From the NCBI GenBank assembly GCA_036971615.1, contig JAYKKR010000024.1:558001-622000 (forward strand): a DNA stretch of 64,000 nt. The letters run 5' to 3'. Positions 52,434 through 63,932 of the stretch are shown piece by piece. A program made the position numbers and the translations under genes. Source of the DNA: Amyloporia xantha (taxonomy: Eukaryota; Basidiomycota; Agaricomycetes; Polyporales; Adustoporiaceae). The notes under the pieces were generated by a model that was given only the letters and a program-made list of their open reading frames with translations, was not told the origin of the DNA and made no database searches. Numbering within the stretch: position 1 is the stretch's first letter; every line of letters starts with the position of its first letter.

Positions 52434-53800
52434 TGTGCGAGCGAGTGAGGTCCAGAACACCTTGACGTGTTTCAGGTGCATCGTCGCACCGGGGGAGTCA
52501 GGATGAACGGGGATTTATGGTAGTGTGGTGGGAACGGCGATTAATCAACGCCGCGGATGGCCCACACTTCCCTGCCAGACACAACATGACTCAGTAAATG
52601 GCAGAATGAATGCGAACATATCATACATCTCCTGTGGTGCATTAGCTGTCAAGCCGCTGTTCCAAACCGGCACGGAGGTCCAATTTGAGGCTGAACACTG
52701 CGTGATCCGCTGGCATGTTGCAGACTTAGGGGATGATCACTCAGTCGAAGGGTACCCATGTCCTAGAAAGGTATCAGTATGCCCCAATTGGGCCATGTCG
52801 CGTCTCCTTGGCGCACAGCGGAAACTAACTGGGACCGGGACCACCGTACGCACATGCACCATTCTCACGGGCACGAGGTGTGCTGCCACACGGAGCTGGG
52901 TGCTGGTTTGACATACAGCTCGCTTCGCCAGGAGGACCACGGGCTGTCAACGCGCAAGTTCAGGCAACCGGCTTGGCTCGGCATTTTCACCCCAAAATTA
53001 AACGTACCTTCCTGAGCTGCGCTGGAGAGGAAATGCGCGGCCCATGCTGGGCTTCGGGGGGCCAGCGCAAGCGCTAAGTGGACGTAGACAATGGACCGAC
53101 GGGACGCAAGAGTTGTGCGACAGGAGAGATAGCGCGAAGGGAGAGGTAGCGCGAGCGATAGAGTAACACCATCGCGCGGGGGGCTGATGGCCAGAGATAT
53201 CGGCCTGCTGCGAACGCGAGAACGGCTAGTAATACGTGTGATAGAAATGAGAGGATTGAGCAACGTACTTCTGAGATACCAAAGCAATGGGACCACTCAC
53301 CGTTCTGCTGGGAACCAGTTCGGGTCCGCAGATATGTAAGGTCTGCCCCACCCGACACATTTGTCCGCTTGTGCTGCATAAGGTAGGACGCGTGAGACAG
53401 ACACGTTGGGACGGGCCATAACGCTCAACAGAACACGTCGCGGCACCCACGTGACTCGTCGCGATCGAACCAATCATGGTTTGAATAACCGTCTACGCTA
53501 CGAGTCTTGTAAGAGTCAAAGGCCCTTGCACATCCTATCATTGTTGCAGGGACGCTGTGCGAGGGCTTCAGCATGCAGATAGACACCTCAGCTTTGCCCG
53601 CGCCTACAATTTAGGATTTCAACATGTTATGTGCACGTTACACCGGCCTTACAGCAACCGGGACATGTAGACGCGCCTTGTAGCCTCTGCGCACACTTAT
53701 TTCGTCTCAAGCGCCAACCGTGCATCTCTGACCGCTAAGCTCGCTCACGCTCATACTGCACAATTGAAGACCATGTTCAATTCGATTTCCGCATCTACAT
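52434..53800. other. Stretch without a recognisable gene
   Basis: Upstream of the KDZ start. Short open frames only; no domain recognised. It could hold the KDZ promoter and terminal inverted repeat, but I could not identify the partner repeat because the other end of the transposon is missing. Confidence 0.4.
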
Positions 53801-54558
53801 TCATGTGGCAAGCTCATATGTACGTGAGTTCATGCATTGCCAAGGGAGCTGCCCCTTGGCCGACACTTGCTCATACACAGCTAACCCTTGCTCTTGCAGA
53901 TCCAAGTCTTTCGCCAAGCAGCATATGAACCTGGCCGCCCAGTCCAAGCCTGTCTCATATCCCCAACCGGTCTCCTCATGTCCCTCGCCCAACTTCATCC
54001 TCCGCCAACTGTCCAAGCGGGTGTCCAATTCTCTCCTCGCCTCTGCCAGACCCTCCTCGCTGCTTGCAGGATCACTGAGCCTCTCGTACCGTGCATACCC
54101 TTCACCGAGTAAGTGTAAATCCATAGTCGTGTTGATCGTGCACCGGCGCCGAGCCTGATCCGAGATAGCTAGCGTCTGCTCTTCCGCGCGGCTGCTGGGC
54201 ACACTTTTGGGAAGGGTGAGAATGAAGGGGTTGGCCCACAGGCCGAGGTGCAACGCCGGGCTCACAGCACCCTTCTCGATCCAGTACGGCTGTTTGGCTC
54301 GCGCGACGACCTCTGAAGGAATACCTGTAGGGTGCCATCCAATGAAAGGGGTGCGGAATTGATTCGTACGCGCATGATAGGCGAGAGCGTTTTGCCTCGC
54401 ACACGCATTGCGACCCCTGCGTAGTGACGTCAGGCAGTTGGTAACTACACCATGATGCGAAAATGTACTTACTTCTCGGATTGCATATATTTGCGCTGTT
54501 GGTCCCGCTTTGCCGCCCGCCTCGCAGCCTGTGTGAGATATTTCGGAGGGCGTCCCAT
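53801..54558 (-). CDS. Conserved-looking hypothetical protein, 233 aa
   Basis: Exons 54558-54473 and 54416-53801 with a 54-nt intron (GTAAGT...ACGCAG); total 702 nt, exact frame. The start MGRPPKYLTQAARRAAKRDQ is an AT-hook-like and basic N-terminus, continued across the junction as KGRNACARQNALAYHARTNQ. The body has IGWHPTGIPSEVVARAKQPY and ISDQARRRCTINTTMDLHLL, then a helical charged region and a C-terminus with two cysteines (RFICCLAKDL). I do not recognise a named family, but the phrasing is typical of multicopy proteins in agaricomycete genomes found near transposons. An alternative start at 54568 in another frame gives a poor N-terminus and is rejected. Same strand as KDZ. Confidence 0.6.
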
Positions 54559-54844
54559 GATTGAGCACATGTGGAGCCTGACTTGTACCCTTAAGACTTG
54601 CAGATGCACGCCAAGCATTTTTTTACATTGATTTTATTTGGGTATATTACACTACTGCAATTCAAGAAGTAATATCGAACCCAAACCCGGCGCAATAATA
54701 CACGAGCAGACATACAAATTACACGAGCACGAGGGCAACACGACAAGAAAGGATACACGCCCTCTTCGACAGCACGGGTGATGGGAATGGTAATCAGAAA
54801 GAGATTAGTGTCCAACTGCACAAGACGGGGTGACAGCCACTTCC

Positions 54845-55751
54845 TCACAGGATCTGCTGCACATGGTGGTCAGCCTCAGCAGCGCGAAACGCGGCCAGAG
54901 CGCGACCGTGAGAGCTGTAGCCCTTGTAACACGCATGGGGCACACCCGACACGTACGCCTGCGCCTCGGCCCTAAGTTCGCGTGAGACAACAACCCATGG
55001 CAAGCACACTGTTGAACTTACCAGTCCCGAATGACACCGACGCGCGTGCCTCTCGTCACCATGTAAAACCGCTCTCCCGGGACATTGGGGTCGGTAATGG
55101 GTACGTATGCGGGAGGCGGAGGCGGGGCAGGAGGCAGGGCAGGGGGCACCTGCTGTTGGGCAGTAGGGGTGGCGGGCGTGGCATCTTGAGCTCCAGAGGC
55201 CTGGGGAGCAGCCGGGGGAGGAACGGTGTCAGCGGGAGGAACGGCCGGACTAACTGGAACAGTGCGCCCGGTGGTGGGCACAGGAGGGACAGGAGCAAGA
55301 GGAGGTGCGGGCGCAGGAATAGGAACGGTGCCAAGAATAGCAGCCGCCTGATTGATCGTGGACACTGACTCCAGCGCGGTGGCAATGACAGAGACCGTCG
55401 CGGACGCCGATGTAGTTGCAGGAGTTGTGGCGACGAGACTGGAGGCAGTGGGGGCCAGCGCAGACGGCGCCGCCGCCGAAGTGAGAGCTGCAGGAGTGGT
55501 GCTGGAACCACCGTTGCTCCGGGCTGGAGAAGGGTGTTAGTGAAATCCAGAGGCTGGGGACCAGGGAAATACATACCAAGAGCCAGGGCACGGAGGGCGA
55601 GAACGACCTCGTCGACCGTGTAGGACAACGAGGGAGACGGCGCCGGAGATGGTGCGGTGCCCTCTTCCTCGTTCTTACTGGCGGAGAGGTGCATGGATGA
55701 ATGTGGGAACAAGTACCGATGAGCTGGGTGCCGGGATGTTGACCGTGGCAT
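54845..55751 (-). CDS. Protein with C-terminal RNase H1 N-domain (viroplasmin-like), 267 aa
   Basis: Exons 55751-55577, 55523-55022 and 54971-54845, introns of 53 and 50 nt; 804 nt, exact frame. The N-terminal 200 residues are low-complexity, rich in Pro, Ala, Thr and Ser. The C-terminal 65 residues read RFYMVTRGTRVGVIRDW, intron, AEAQAYVSGVPHACYKGYSS and RALAAFRAAEADHHVQQIL. This matches the small RNA/DNA-hybrid binding domain at the N-terminus of eukaryotic RNase H1 and in caulimovirus viroplasmin (YxVxxGRxxGVxxxW...V.G...yKgf.....A..a). No RNase H catalytic domain follows, so it is a binding module on a disordered arm. An extra in-frame 39-nt intron in exon 1 is possible. It starts about 300 bp from the next gene, facing away. 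Confidence 0.7.
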
Positions 55752-56050
55752 TATATGTTCTTCCAGACGCCCACCCGACGCGCTGGAGCGCGATCGTATT
55801 GGCTCACGCCTCGTGGGCGCAATGTATCTTGGAACGGCAACGCTTCTGCCAGCGATTCACCATCCACTTTGCCTCTCCATGATGTATACATCCACGGGGC
55901 AGAGACCTTCGAACGCTCGAACAAAATGGGCTATACAGAGATCTTGGGGCTTCGAGATCCCCCGTTTTACGAGCTGCAGCTACGGTGAGGGTGAGTACCC
56001 TCGCGCACAACTTCGCATTTTCACTGAGCCAACCTGTAATGTATGAAGCC

Positions 56051-58324
56051 ATGGCACCGAAGCCGTGGGGCACCCCTGACCAAATCAAATGGTTTGAAGT
56101 CAGGCGCCCTGCTTTTCTGGCTTCCCAGAAGGCCAGGACAACTAGCAAATTCTGGGCGACCATTGAACACGAATGGTTTTTGGACTATCCTGAACGTGAT
56201 GAGCTTTTCGGTACCGACATTGCGGAGCTGACGCCTGAGCAGGAAACGTTGCTCGGCGCAGCAATTCAGAAGCGCAAAGAGGTAAGTGCCGCGTTCTCAT
56301 GACTGATCTCGCTCATACATTGACCGCACCTGTTCCACCAGAAAATCAAACAGAAGTTCTACAATGCTTCGCAGAAGGGTCGGGGCGTGGCTTCATCACG
56401 TCATCCGACTTTGACTCTCAGTGATCTGGCGGCACACAAGATTGGGCGCGCTCCCCAGGTAGTGGAAGTGTATTCGAAACACCATTACAAAGACAAAATT
56501 AAGCCCCTCGTGGACGCGGAGATCGAGGCGCGGAATGCTACGCGTACCGAAACACTAGAGATCATCAGGCGACATACTCGGGAGGCATTTCAGGCTGAAC
56601 CCGAGGCCGTGCAAGAAGCAGTACGCGCCTCAGCCAAGGCGGCCAGGGCGCAACTCGAATTGAAAGCAGCCGGTGCCGATAAGGAGACTCAGCCGTCTCC
56701 TGAGGAGTATCAAAGGTGGGTGCGCCCTCAGTATATTGCACGGGTGGTTCTAAGACGCGTGATAGGGTGATCAATGACGTGCCCTCGTTCCTTTGCGATG
56801 TGCTCGAAGCTCTGGCGATGCGATGCGGATGGTCGTTCAGCCTCATTGGCGGAGGGCCATGCCCTGAGGAGGGTGGTAATATTCGCACCATGTCGTAAGT
56901 ATGTTCTATTGCTGGCGGAATACTGACCGAATATGGCTCCCACAGCATTCACATTGGCAAGACTCCCGCGGGACATTCGTTCAAACAAGTACACGCCGAT
57001 TTCGAGAACCTGTGGCTGAAGCCGTACGGCGTGTTCTTGAAGGCGGTGTACCGTGAGTGTTCACAGATATATTTCCTCTATCCTACTCTTACATTCGTTA
57101 CAGCCGCGGACGTGAGGGAGCGTCGTGCGCTCGGGAATAGCGAGGCTGCAGAGGACGACCAAGCGGATAGCCCCGTCGCACTGTCCGTGCCATTGCCGGC
57201 GGCATGTGATAGCCCTCACGGCGTCGACACTCCCGAGTGTGCCGATGACGTCCAAGTTGGGGTTGTTAATCGACACGCGGAGATTCCAGATCACGATATC
57301 GATATGCAATTCCCGACCGAGGTGGGCTTACCAGCACCTCGGGCCGCAGATCAGGGTCTCGAAGATCGCCTTCCGAGGTCCCCGAGGCCAGACGATATCA
57401 CAGCGGGCATACCTTCCTCTTCGGGCGACAGGCTCGACCCCGGGCTTGAGCCCATGCGGTTCGCGGTGGGACCGCAACCTGATTGGGCAGACTTCGACAT
57501 GGACAAGTTCATCGCCATGGAGCACAGTCAGGGCTCGGCGATTCTGGGCCCTGGCGATCACGATCTCAGCAATCTCAGCCCTGTGCTCCCGCAGAATGCC
57601 AATCTCGACTCACTTTCTCTCCTCGCACTACTGAGCGCAGGGATGCCACCCTTACCAGGACCACTGCCAACAGGCGACGTGGCGCCTACCCCTTCGTTGC
57701 AGCAACAACACCAGCTGGTGTGGCCGAACGAATTGTTCGTTGCAGCTCCTACACCCGGTGACATTTCTCTGGCGCCGGTCCTGCTTCCCGAGCGCTCTGT
57801 CTTGTCTGCTGTCACACCCCCATCTTTTTGAGTCAGATCTAGCCCCTCCCGAGCATGTCGTCACGTCTGCCATCTCACACGCCACCGGGGCTTCCCCTCC
57901 GCATCAAGAACGTGCGCCTCCTCTGGCATCAACCGACAATTCAATACATGACGCGCCCATAGAGAAGACGTCAGCATCCCAACAACCGGCGACCAAGACG
58001 AAGAACTCTCGCGGGCGTGCTGGCGGTCGTGGCAGACAATCTCAGGCTGCACAGAGCGACACCGGTATGAGGAACAAGCAAGCCGTCGTGACAGACCGAG
58101 CGCCTCTGACTGCGATGCTTGGAGAGCCAGATCAAGGAGCCTCTGCGCCGCCGCTGGGCTCAGATGCGAGGCCGAAGCGCGTCCGAGTGCCACCGAAAGC
58201 TGCAGACGCAAATTGGGTGCCTGCAGCGCGCGGGGGCGATAAGGAGAACGGTGGCGGTGCTAAGCGGAAGGCTACCGGCGAGGGAAGAGCGGGGGGAAGA
58301 ACGAAGAGGAAGGCTGCGTCTTGA
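56051..58324 (+). CDS. Hypothetical nuclear protein of agaricomycete multicopy type (gene X)
   Basis: Five exons, 56051-56281, 56342-56715, 56766-56894, 56946-57052 and 57104 onward, phases all consistent; GCCATGG start. The first five give 445 residues to a stop at 57831. The N-terminus (PWGTPDQIKWFEVRRPAFLA, TTSKFWATIEHEWFLDYPER) is a helical module seen often, as I recall, in repeated agaricomycete proteins. The middle (DVPSFLCDVLEALAMRCGWS, HADFENLWLKPYGVFLKAVY) is folded-looking, then a long acidic, proline-rich tail. A second frame at 57850-58324 carries a basic tail (PKRVRVPPKAAD, RTKRKAAS at the end) of the sort that normally closes these proteins, so an unrecognised intron or indel near 57820 probably links it. 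Function unknown. Confidence 0.6.
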
Positions 58325-59155
58325 ATGGTGAAGGCGCGGGGCGGAAAGAAGCTTGTGTTAGTATATCTTGATCACCGTTCTGTTCTTGCTCTCTCGCTCT
58401 GTGTTTGTGCATATAATCCTGTCATGTTCTTGTTTCGACGGACTGAGTATCCAGTGATTTCCCATGTTGCAGAATTATGTTTGTTTTCTAGCTACTTTTC
58501 TTGGTATCTTGAGCCTGTAATAGCAGATGTCATTGTAAAAAAGGGACTGTAACAATAGAAATATATTGTTGCTGTCTCTACATGTGTGACTTAGGTGAAA
58601 ACATAGCGCGATGAGTATCTATGCCGTTAAATAGCACTGGCAGGCTATGACTGCCGGACTTGGCTTACTATCATGTACGGACAATATTACATAAGCGAGG
58701 AAGGCGACAAAAGAACCGGGCGGGGGCCGACGCGAAGCTTCAAAGATTGCCCCTGCCAGATATGGAAAGCCGGAGCGGGATGCTTCTGGTCACGCGGCGA
58801 GGGACGGCATGCTGCCTAATCGGGCTGCATCAAGAGTGCTGGCGGACGGCCCAAGGATGACCGGGCAGCAAACGGGCGCCAAGCAATGGACACGTGACGA
58901 AATGCTGCTAGATATAGGCAGCAGCGGTAATGTATGACGAGCTGTGGCATTTATGTATAAACAGCACGGCTGTAATTACAGTGAGTTATACATCACCATT
59001 CTGCGCTTGCTACAGGCTATTTATGTATGAATATGGCACATACGCCTGAGGAGGCCAAAGTTCAGTCTGCACTAGACATCATCCCCTCGTTATATTTGCG
59101 TTGACAGTCACTCGTTTTTTTTGTCATCCGAAACTCACCTTCAAATCAAATCACT
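58325..59155. other. Stretch without a recognisable gene
   Basis: Intergenic between gene X and gene Y; AT-rich, with TATA-like motifs (for example TTTATGTATAAA near 58951) that could serve gene Y. No domain recognised. Confidence 0.4.
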
Positions 59156-61190
59156 ATGGCCTATGGTACGCGTTCCACAAACCCGGCTAATCATGATGTG
59201 CAGCGGAATTACCGTGTGCTTGCGGGTGTCGAAGAGGAAGGACGCAAGCCGCGTCGTACACCTGCACAAGTAGATGCCGATCGTGAGCGAGAGAGAGTGC
59301 GCGAGGAAGACGTCGCGGCAACACAATCCGCACTTGCCAAACGCATTGCGGAGCTGGAGGCTGAACTTCACCAGAAGGACATTGAAGAGGTATGTACAGT
59401 ACTTCACTTGGCTGCTAGATGATCTTCGTTGACGGTGACTGCAGGCTTCCGTGGCGGTTGTTGACAACCCCAGCGACTTTGAAGAAAGCGAGGATGAAGA
59501 AGACAATGTTGACGAGCCTGAAGTCAAGAAACGCGGCCGTCGTCCTAAGACGAAAAAGCTGTCGCGCGCTGACATCGTTGCTGCACGTAGCAAGATCAGT
59601 GAGGCGCCGACGCCCGACACTGTGCCCAGAAAGGCAGACGTGCGCTCACGTGTGCGCGCCAATCCGAGTGCACCTTTGCCCAGCGACACTCAGTCTGTCG
59701 GTACTAGCGGCAAAGGTACCAAGCGCAAAGTGCCAACGGTTGACAGCGCGAGCATGGAGGTATCCACGAGCTCACGGTATGTGCCAACCCTTTCTGACAA
59801 TTGATGTTCCATACTTATGATTCTCTTTAGTTCCAAAAAGGCGAAGTCAGTGCCCGAACCCGCCCGCTCTTCTGGTCTGCGCAAGGGTTGGATAGCTCCG
59901 CCACTTAGGACCAGGCCCACTTTTCCCCAGCCCTCTGTTCAAACTCCCGGCGCAGAAGTTGTCGCGGACGTGAACCCAGTCCAGCAGACTGATGAGTCAT
60001 CAAGTCAGACAAATCAGATCACAGAGGGTCAAGCGGATGTGCGGCACACGGCACAGGTTAGTTGCATCTCATTATCCGAGAGATTTCTTCACCGAACTGT
60101 GAGGCAACAGGGCGTCGTTCAGATCGTCAAGAGCACACCCACCCAAGGAGCAGCCGATGAACCGGAGAGCCCTCCGGGAGGCGATAATAGTACCGCGGGC
60201 GCAGGGGGCCGGCGCCCATGTCACCGATTCACGAATGCAGACTTGCCTATTCCGCGTGAGTTAATTGGCCGCTGGCGGTTCAGATATATCCCTCGTGTCT
60301 TGAAATTCCTCGGCGATCTTACACACCACCTGTGGTCCCTTTACGGCATCAATCTCCTTGGCCTGATGCGCAAATCTTTCAAAGAAGTCTTCCCCGAGCT
60401 TGACGTCGTCATTGAACCGCGCGAGGCGATACACGAGCTGGTAAGTCAATTGGGATATCTCTCCCCTGATACTCATCCCTACCTTACCCTTCGCAGACTC
60501 TTCAAAAGATATATGAATGGCGAGCTGGCTTCGGCAAAGCAGCAATTGATGCGGTTTCGTCATTCCTGGATGATGATGAGGTGTTCCGTGACTCACAGCG
60601 AAAGGCCGAGTGGGTCGAATACCACTTGGGGCCCGGGCTTCCTTTTCGGTATGCTGGGGCCAAGCAGACCAAGAACGGTTCGGTACATAGTATTAATTGC
60701 TGTCGTGAATTCCACTGATCACATTGAATACAGTCCAAGCATATTGGTGTCTTTCAAGCAGACTACATTACTCGCACACTCGGATACCACTTCGCGGTGA
60801 CCGCATCGCTCAGCCCATGAGAACGACTACCCATATGCCGCACTGGCATTCTCCCTCGCAGCGGTAAGTAGTTATCAGAATAAGCTCGTCATACTCTCCT
60901 TACATTTCACTCTATACGCAGGTTGAACGAGCAATCAGGATGTATTCAACGGGCAAATTCAAGAAAGGTGATGACAGGTTCTCGCAGGACAACTACGGGG
61001 ATGCTGCCAACCGCTACCTCAACTCGACGCTGGATCTGAAGGAGGCAAAGTGGACCAAGATCCTCGAAACCGCGGAATGGTACGCTGACTCACAGAGCCA
61101 GCTTGCCCCCGGGAAGTTGGTGACGGAGAAGCTGCTGAGGACGATAGGGAGTTCATTGAGGACTCAGACGACGCTGAAGCCTAAAAGGTA
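59156..61190 (+). CDS. Hypothetical nuclear protein of agaricomycete multicopy type (gene Y), possible frameshift
   Basis: Exons 59156-59389, 59445-59776, 59831-60056, 60111-60440, 60497 onward; introns of 50-60 nt with good sites, phases agree. The N-terminus has a coiled coil (RERERVREEDVAATQSALAK, RIAELEAELHQKD) and basic acidic stretches (KKRGRRPKTKK). The folded core has NADLPIPRELIGRWRFRYIP, VLKFLGDLTHHLWSLYGINL, TLQKIYEWRAGFGKAAIDAV and, after one more intron, GVFQADYITRTLGYHFAV, then YAALAFSLAAVERAIRMYST. This layout matches a widespread agaricomycete hypothetical family I recall from such genomes; no function is assigned. Near 60818 the frame slips by one base (SLSP then stop versus HENDYPYAALAF), so this copy may be inactive. 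The C-terminus after 61140 is uncertain. Confidence 0.6.
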
Positions 61191-62500
61191 TTTTCATATC
61201 AGTTGTTGCGCTCTTCCGTGCTCACTGGATCAGGCTCCAACGTCGCCAGTGCTCTCGACAACTCGAACATCCCATCGCGTCGCCTTTGCTACTGCTTCAA
61301 GTTCCGGTGTCACCCGCACGCAATATACCATCGTTCGTCCTGTTCGGTTTCTGGTGGATCTCGTTGGCATCATATGCGTGTCTTATTACCGATAGTGGTG
61401 TAATACGACTTTAATGTATATAATATTCTTACAGACTGAGCTCTATACTACATTCTTTTATACCCTTATCTGCACCTGAAGCATGTCTGCGAGTGATCTT
61501 AATCCCGCCTGTGTGGGCCTGTCCACTGTCTTATTTCGCCTTTATACAGCCTGACAGCATCTGAAATAAGTACCCGAAATCTTATATCAGCAGGTCCCAT
61601 CTAGGTAAGACGAGCCATACTTATGCCTGTGTGTCTGAAACGGTCTGACCCAGACGTCTCAGACCGTTCAGACGACTCGACGTTTTGCTGATGTATCACA
61701 GACTACATGACATGCTTCATCCGCAACGGTTGCGGCATGCTTTAAGGCTGGTCTCAAGTCTACGGGCGGTATACCCGAGGTGGGAGAGATATGCAGAGCA
61801 AACACATGAAACCGTCTGTGAGGATTTAGACATTATGCAAATAATTCGCTGCACTTTGGGCAAGTAATTCAGCACAGGTTCATTTAACCTGATTCGAAAG
61901 CTAACATGAGGTGTACATGTGGTCTCACGGCGCCGATCGCTGACAGTCGAGTCGTGCATAAATGTGCTTGCCCTGCAAATATTTGCCCAGTGTACTAGAG
62001 TGAACCTTGCCCTCCGTCACCCCTGTTTCTCTAGATCAGCACATTTTCGGGTTGGTGATCGTCCCCTGGTCCTACAGCTCGAGAGGAAGGGACGGCACAG
62101 TGACATGGGCAGCAATCGGTTTCGTTTGCGCTGACGACAAGCCCGAATCCTCCTTGTGTCTGCTCGACTCGTCACGCAGCTCATCTTGGCAGTGCTCGAG
62201 AGAGCACAAGCTAGGCAGGACGGGCAACTCTCCGTTGTAATTGTCAGCAGAATAGAAGGAAGATGAGATCTGAGAGAGCCCAGAGATGAGAAGCGAGAGA
62301 TCACGAGAGGGCACAGACACCGACACCGACACCTAAGGCTCACAAGAAGTTGCGGAAGCAAGCGATGTATACGAAGGAGGCCGTCGCAGATCGCGCTGGC
62401 CGTGTATGTACATGTTTGTACTACGGTGCTTAGCGCGCGAGCGTCTACTCTAACACTCCCACTACGTGAGCACACTAAAAGCTCCCACTGAACCAAATAA
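61191..62500. other. Stretch without a recognisable gene
   Basis: Contains a 15-bp imperfect inverted repeat around 61633-61673 and, toward 62440-62470, two GGGAGTGTTA/GAGCTTTTAG-like purine-rich spots (minus strand) that may mark the 3' end of the copia remnant to the right. No gene recognised. Confidence 0.4.
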
Positions 62501-62542
62501 GTAAAGTATCAAATCAGTTGGACAAAATCAATGGGACTGATA

Positions 62543-63566
62543 TCATAAGCATCGGGGGAAGATGTGCGAGATCGAGAATGTGGAAGACGAGAAGCCTTTA
62601 GGATAACGTGGAGAAGCAGGAGGTGAGTCCAAAGATTCAACAACAACATGATGAGCAGAAGCAGAAGCATACGTAACACTGGGATCCAGACCGTCCTGTG
62701 CCAACCGAGCACGCTCACCAGAATTCCAACCCATCGCCCAATCCTTCACGTGTTGAGGCATGTCATACATGCAGCGAGCAGCGATATGACCAGGTCAACC
62801 ACAGCGATGACATGTACCATCATTGTTTGTGTCGCACCAATGATAGCCTTTTTCATCAACCGGAAAGTTTGAGGAACTCCGCTGACCTGATCCACTTCTC
62901 CCCCTTGTTCCACGGAACCCCCTTCCACCATCTCGAGCAGCAAGAGCAGTGTCGAAATCGGACTCGGACTTGATATGCATGCCAACGTCATGGCTGACAG
63001 CGATCGCAGATCCAGCGAGGACAGACTTGATCGTAGCGAGATCGGGTTCAGTAGACTGAGAGAGGAGAGTCGCACGAATGACATGGTAGGAAGGATGAAG
63101 GTTCATCAAAATGATGTCCTTGATCTCGGTGTCCTCGACGGTGTGGCCGATAGCTTTGAGCTGTGCCGCAGCGATCATGACAGCCTGGATGTAGACATCC
63201 ATGGGCTTGCTGGGATCATGGACAGCACCGTAAAGTGCCTTCCGCAACTCCACACGACGAGCCATAGTGGAGCTCTCGAACTTCTTCTTTAGCGCCGCAA
63301 ACGCAGTCGAACCCGAATTCTCCCTCAACAAGATGCTGCAAATCCTTGCTCACCAAGGCCCAGATTATAGGCAGAGCTCCTTCATTCTTCTTCACCCACT
63401 CCTCATCCTTAGACGCAGGCCTCGACTCTGTCCCATCAACAATCCCATGACTCCCACTCACTCGAAAGACCATCATGATCTGGCTTCTCCATTGATGCCA
63501 GTTCTTGTCGGTCAGAGGATCGACCTTAGCCATGAGGAGGCTAATAGTGCCAGATGAAGTCGACAT
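62543..63566 (-). pseudogene. gag: Ty1/copia Gag, broken
   Basis: Starts MSTSSGTISLLMAKVDPLTD at 63566, then NWHQWRSQIMMVFRVSG, the UBN2-like Gag start of copia elements. A one-base insertion near 63334 shifts the frame; it resumes as ENSGSTAFAALKKKFESSTM, ELRKALYGAVHDPSKPMDVY, LKAIGHTVEDTEIKDIILMN and LHPSYHVIRATLLSQ. The zinc knuckle CHRCG-stop-PGHIAARC is broken by a TGA within it (about 62795), after which the same frame stays open to 62543. No protease, integrase or RT follows; the sequence ends in unassigned DNA. A deletion derivative of a copia element in minus orientation. Confidence 0.75.
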
Positions 63567-63628
63567 GGTGGATGGATGGGTTGTTGATCGCAGTAGATAG
63601 AAATGGAAAAGATTGTCTCAGATCAGAG

Positions 63629-63932
63629 TGTTGAGCGCAGACTATAGAGGAGAGGAGGCTAATCCGTCTTGTATTCTAGTGGGCTGTAAGGCCCGGCTTA
63701 TATACATGCATGAAAGGCTCCTTAGTAATCGTATCTAGAAACCTATAGAATATCTGAGTAAGATATGAAGTCATAATGAAATCATAGTGGAGATTTCTTA
63801 GTAAGAAAGTGGAGCCTATGAAGTAAGACAAGAGCATACTATGGAACGTCATAGAACATCATAGAAATGAGTAAGTACTGACTACCAAGTATGGAAGTGC
63901 GACTACTATAGTTGGTAACTGATCGTTCAACA
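63629..63932 (-). repeat. Copia-type LTR
   Basis: 304 bp, TGTTGA...TCAACA ends, 5' to the Gag on the minus strand, with TATATAAG (minus strand, about 63705-63698) as promoter. On the minus strand it is preceded by AGTGGGAG (63940-63933), the usual copia polypurine tract, which means the sequence from 63933 to the window edge is the 3' end of an element: PPT, LTR, leader and gag are then joined in one direction, as in tandem or recombined elements. Confidence 0.7.
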
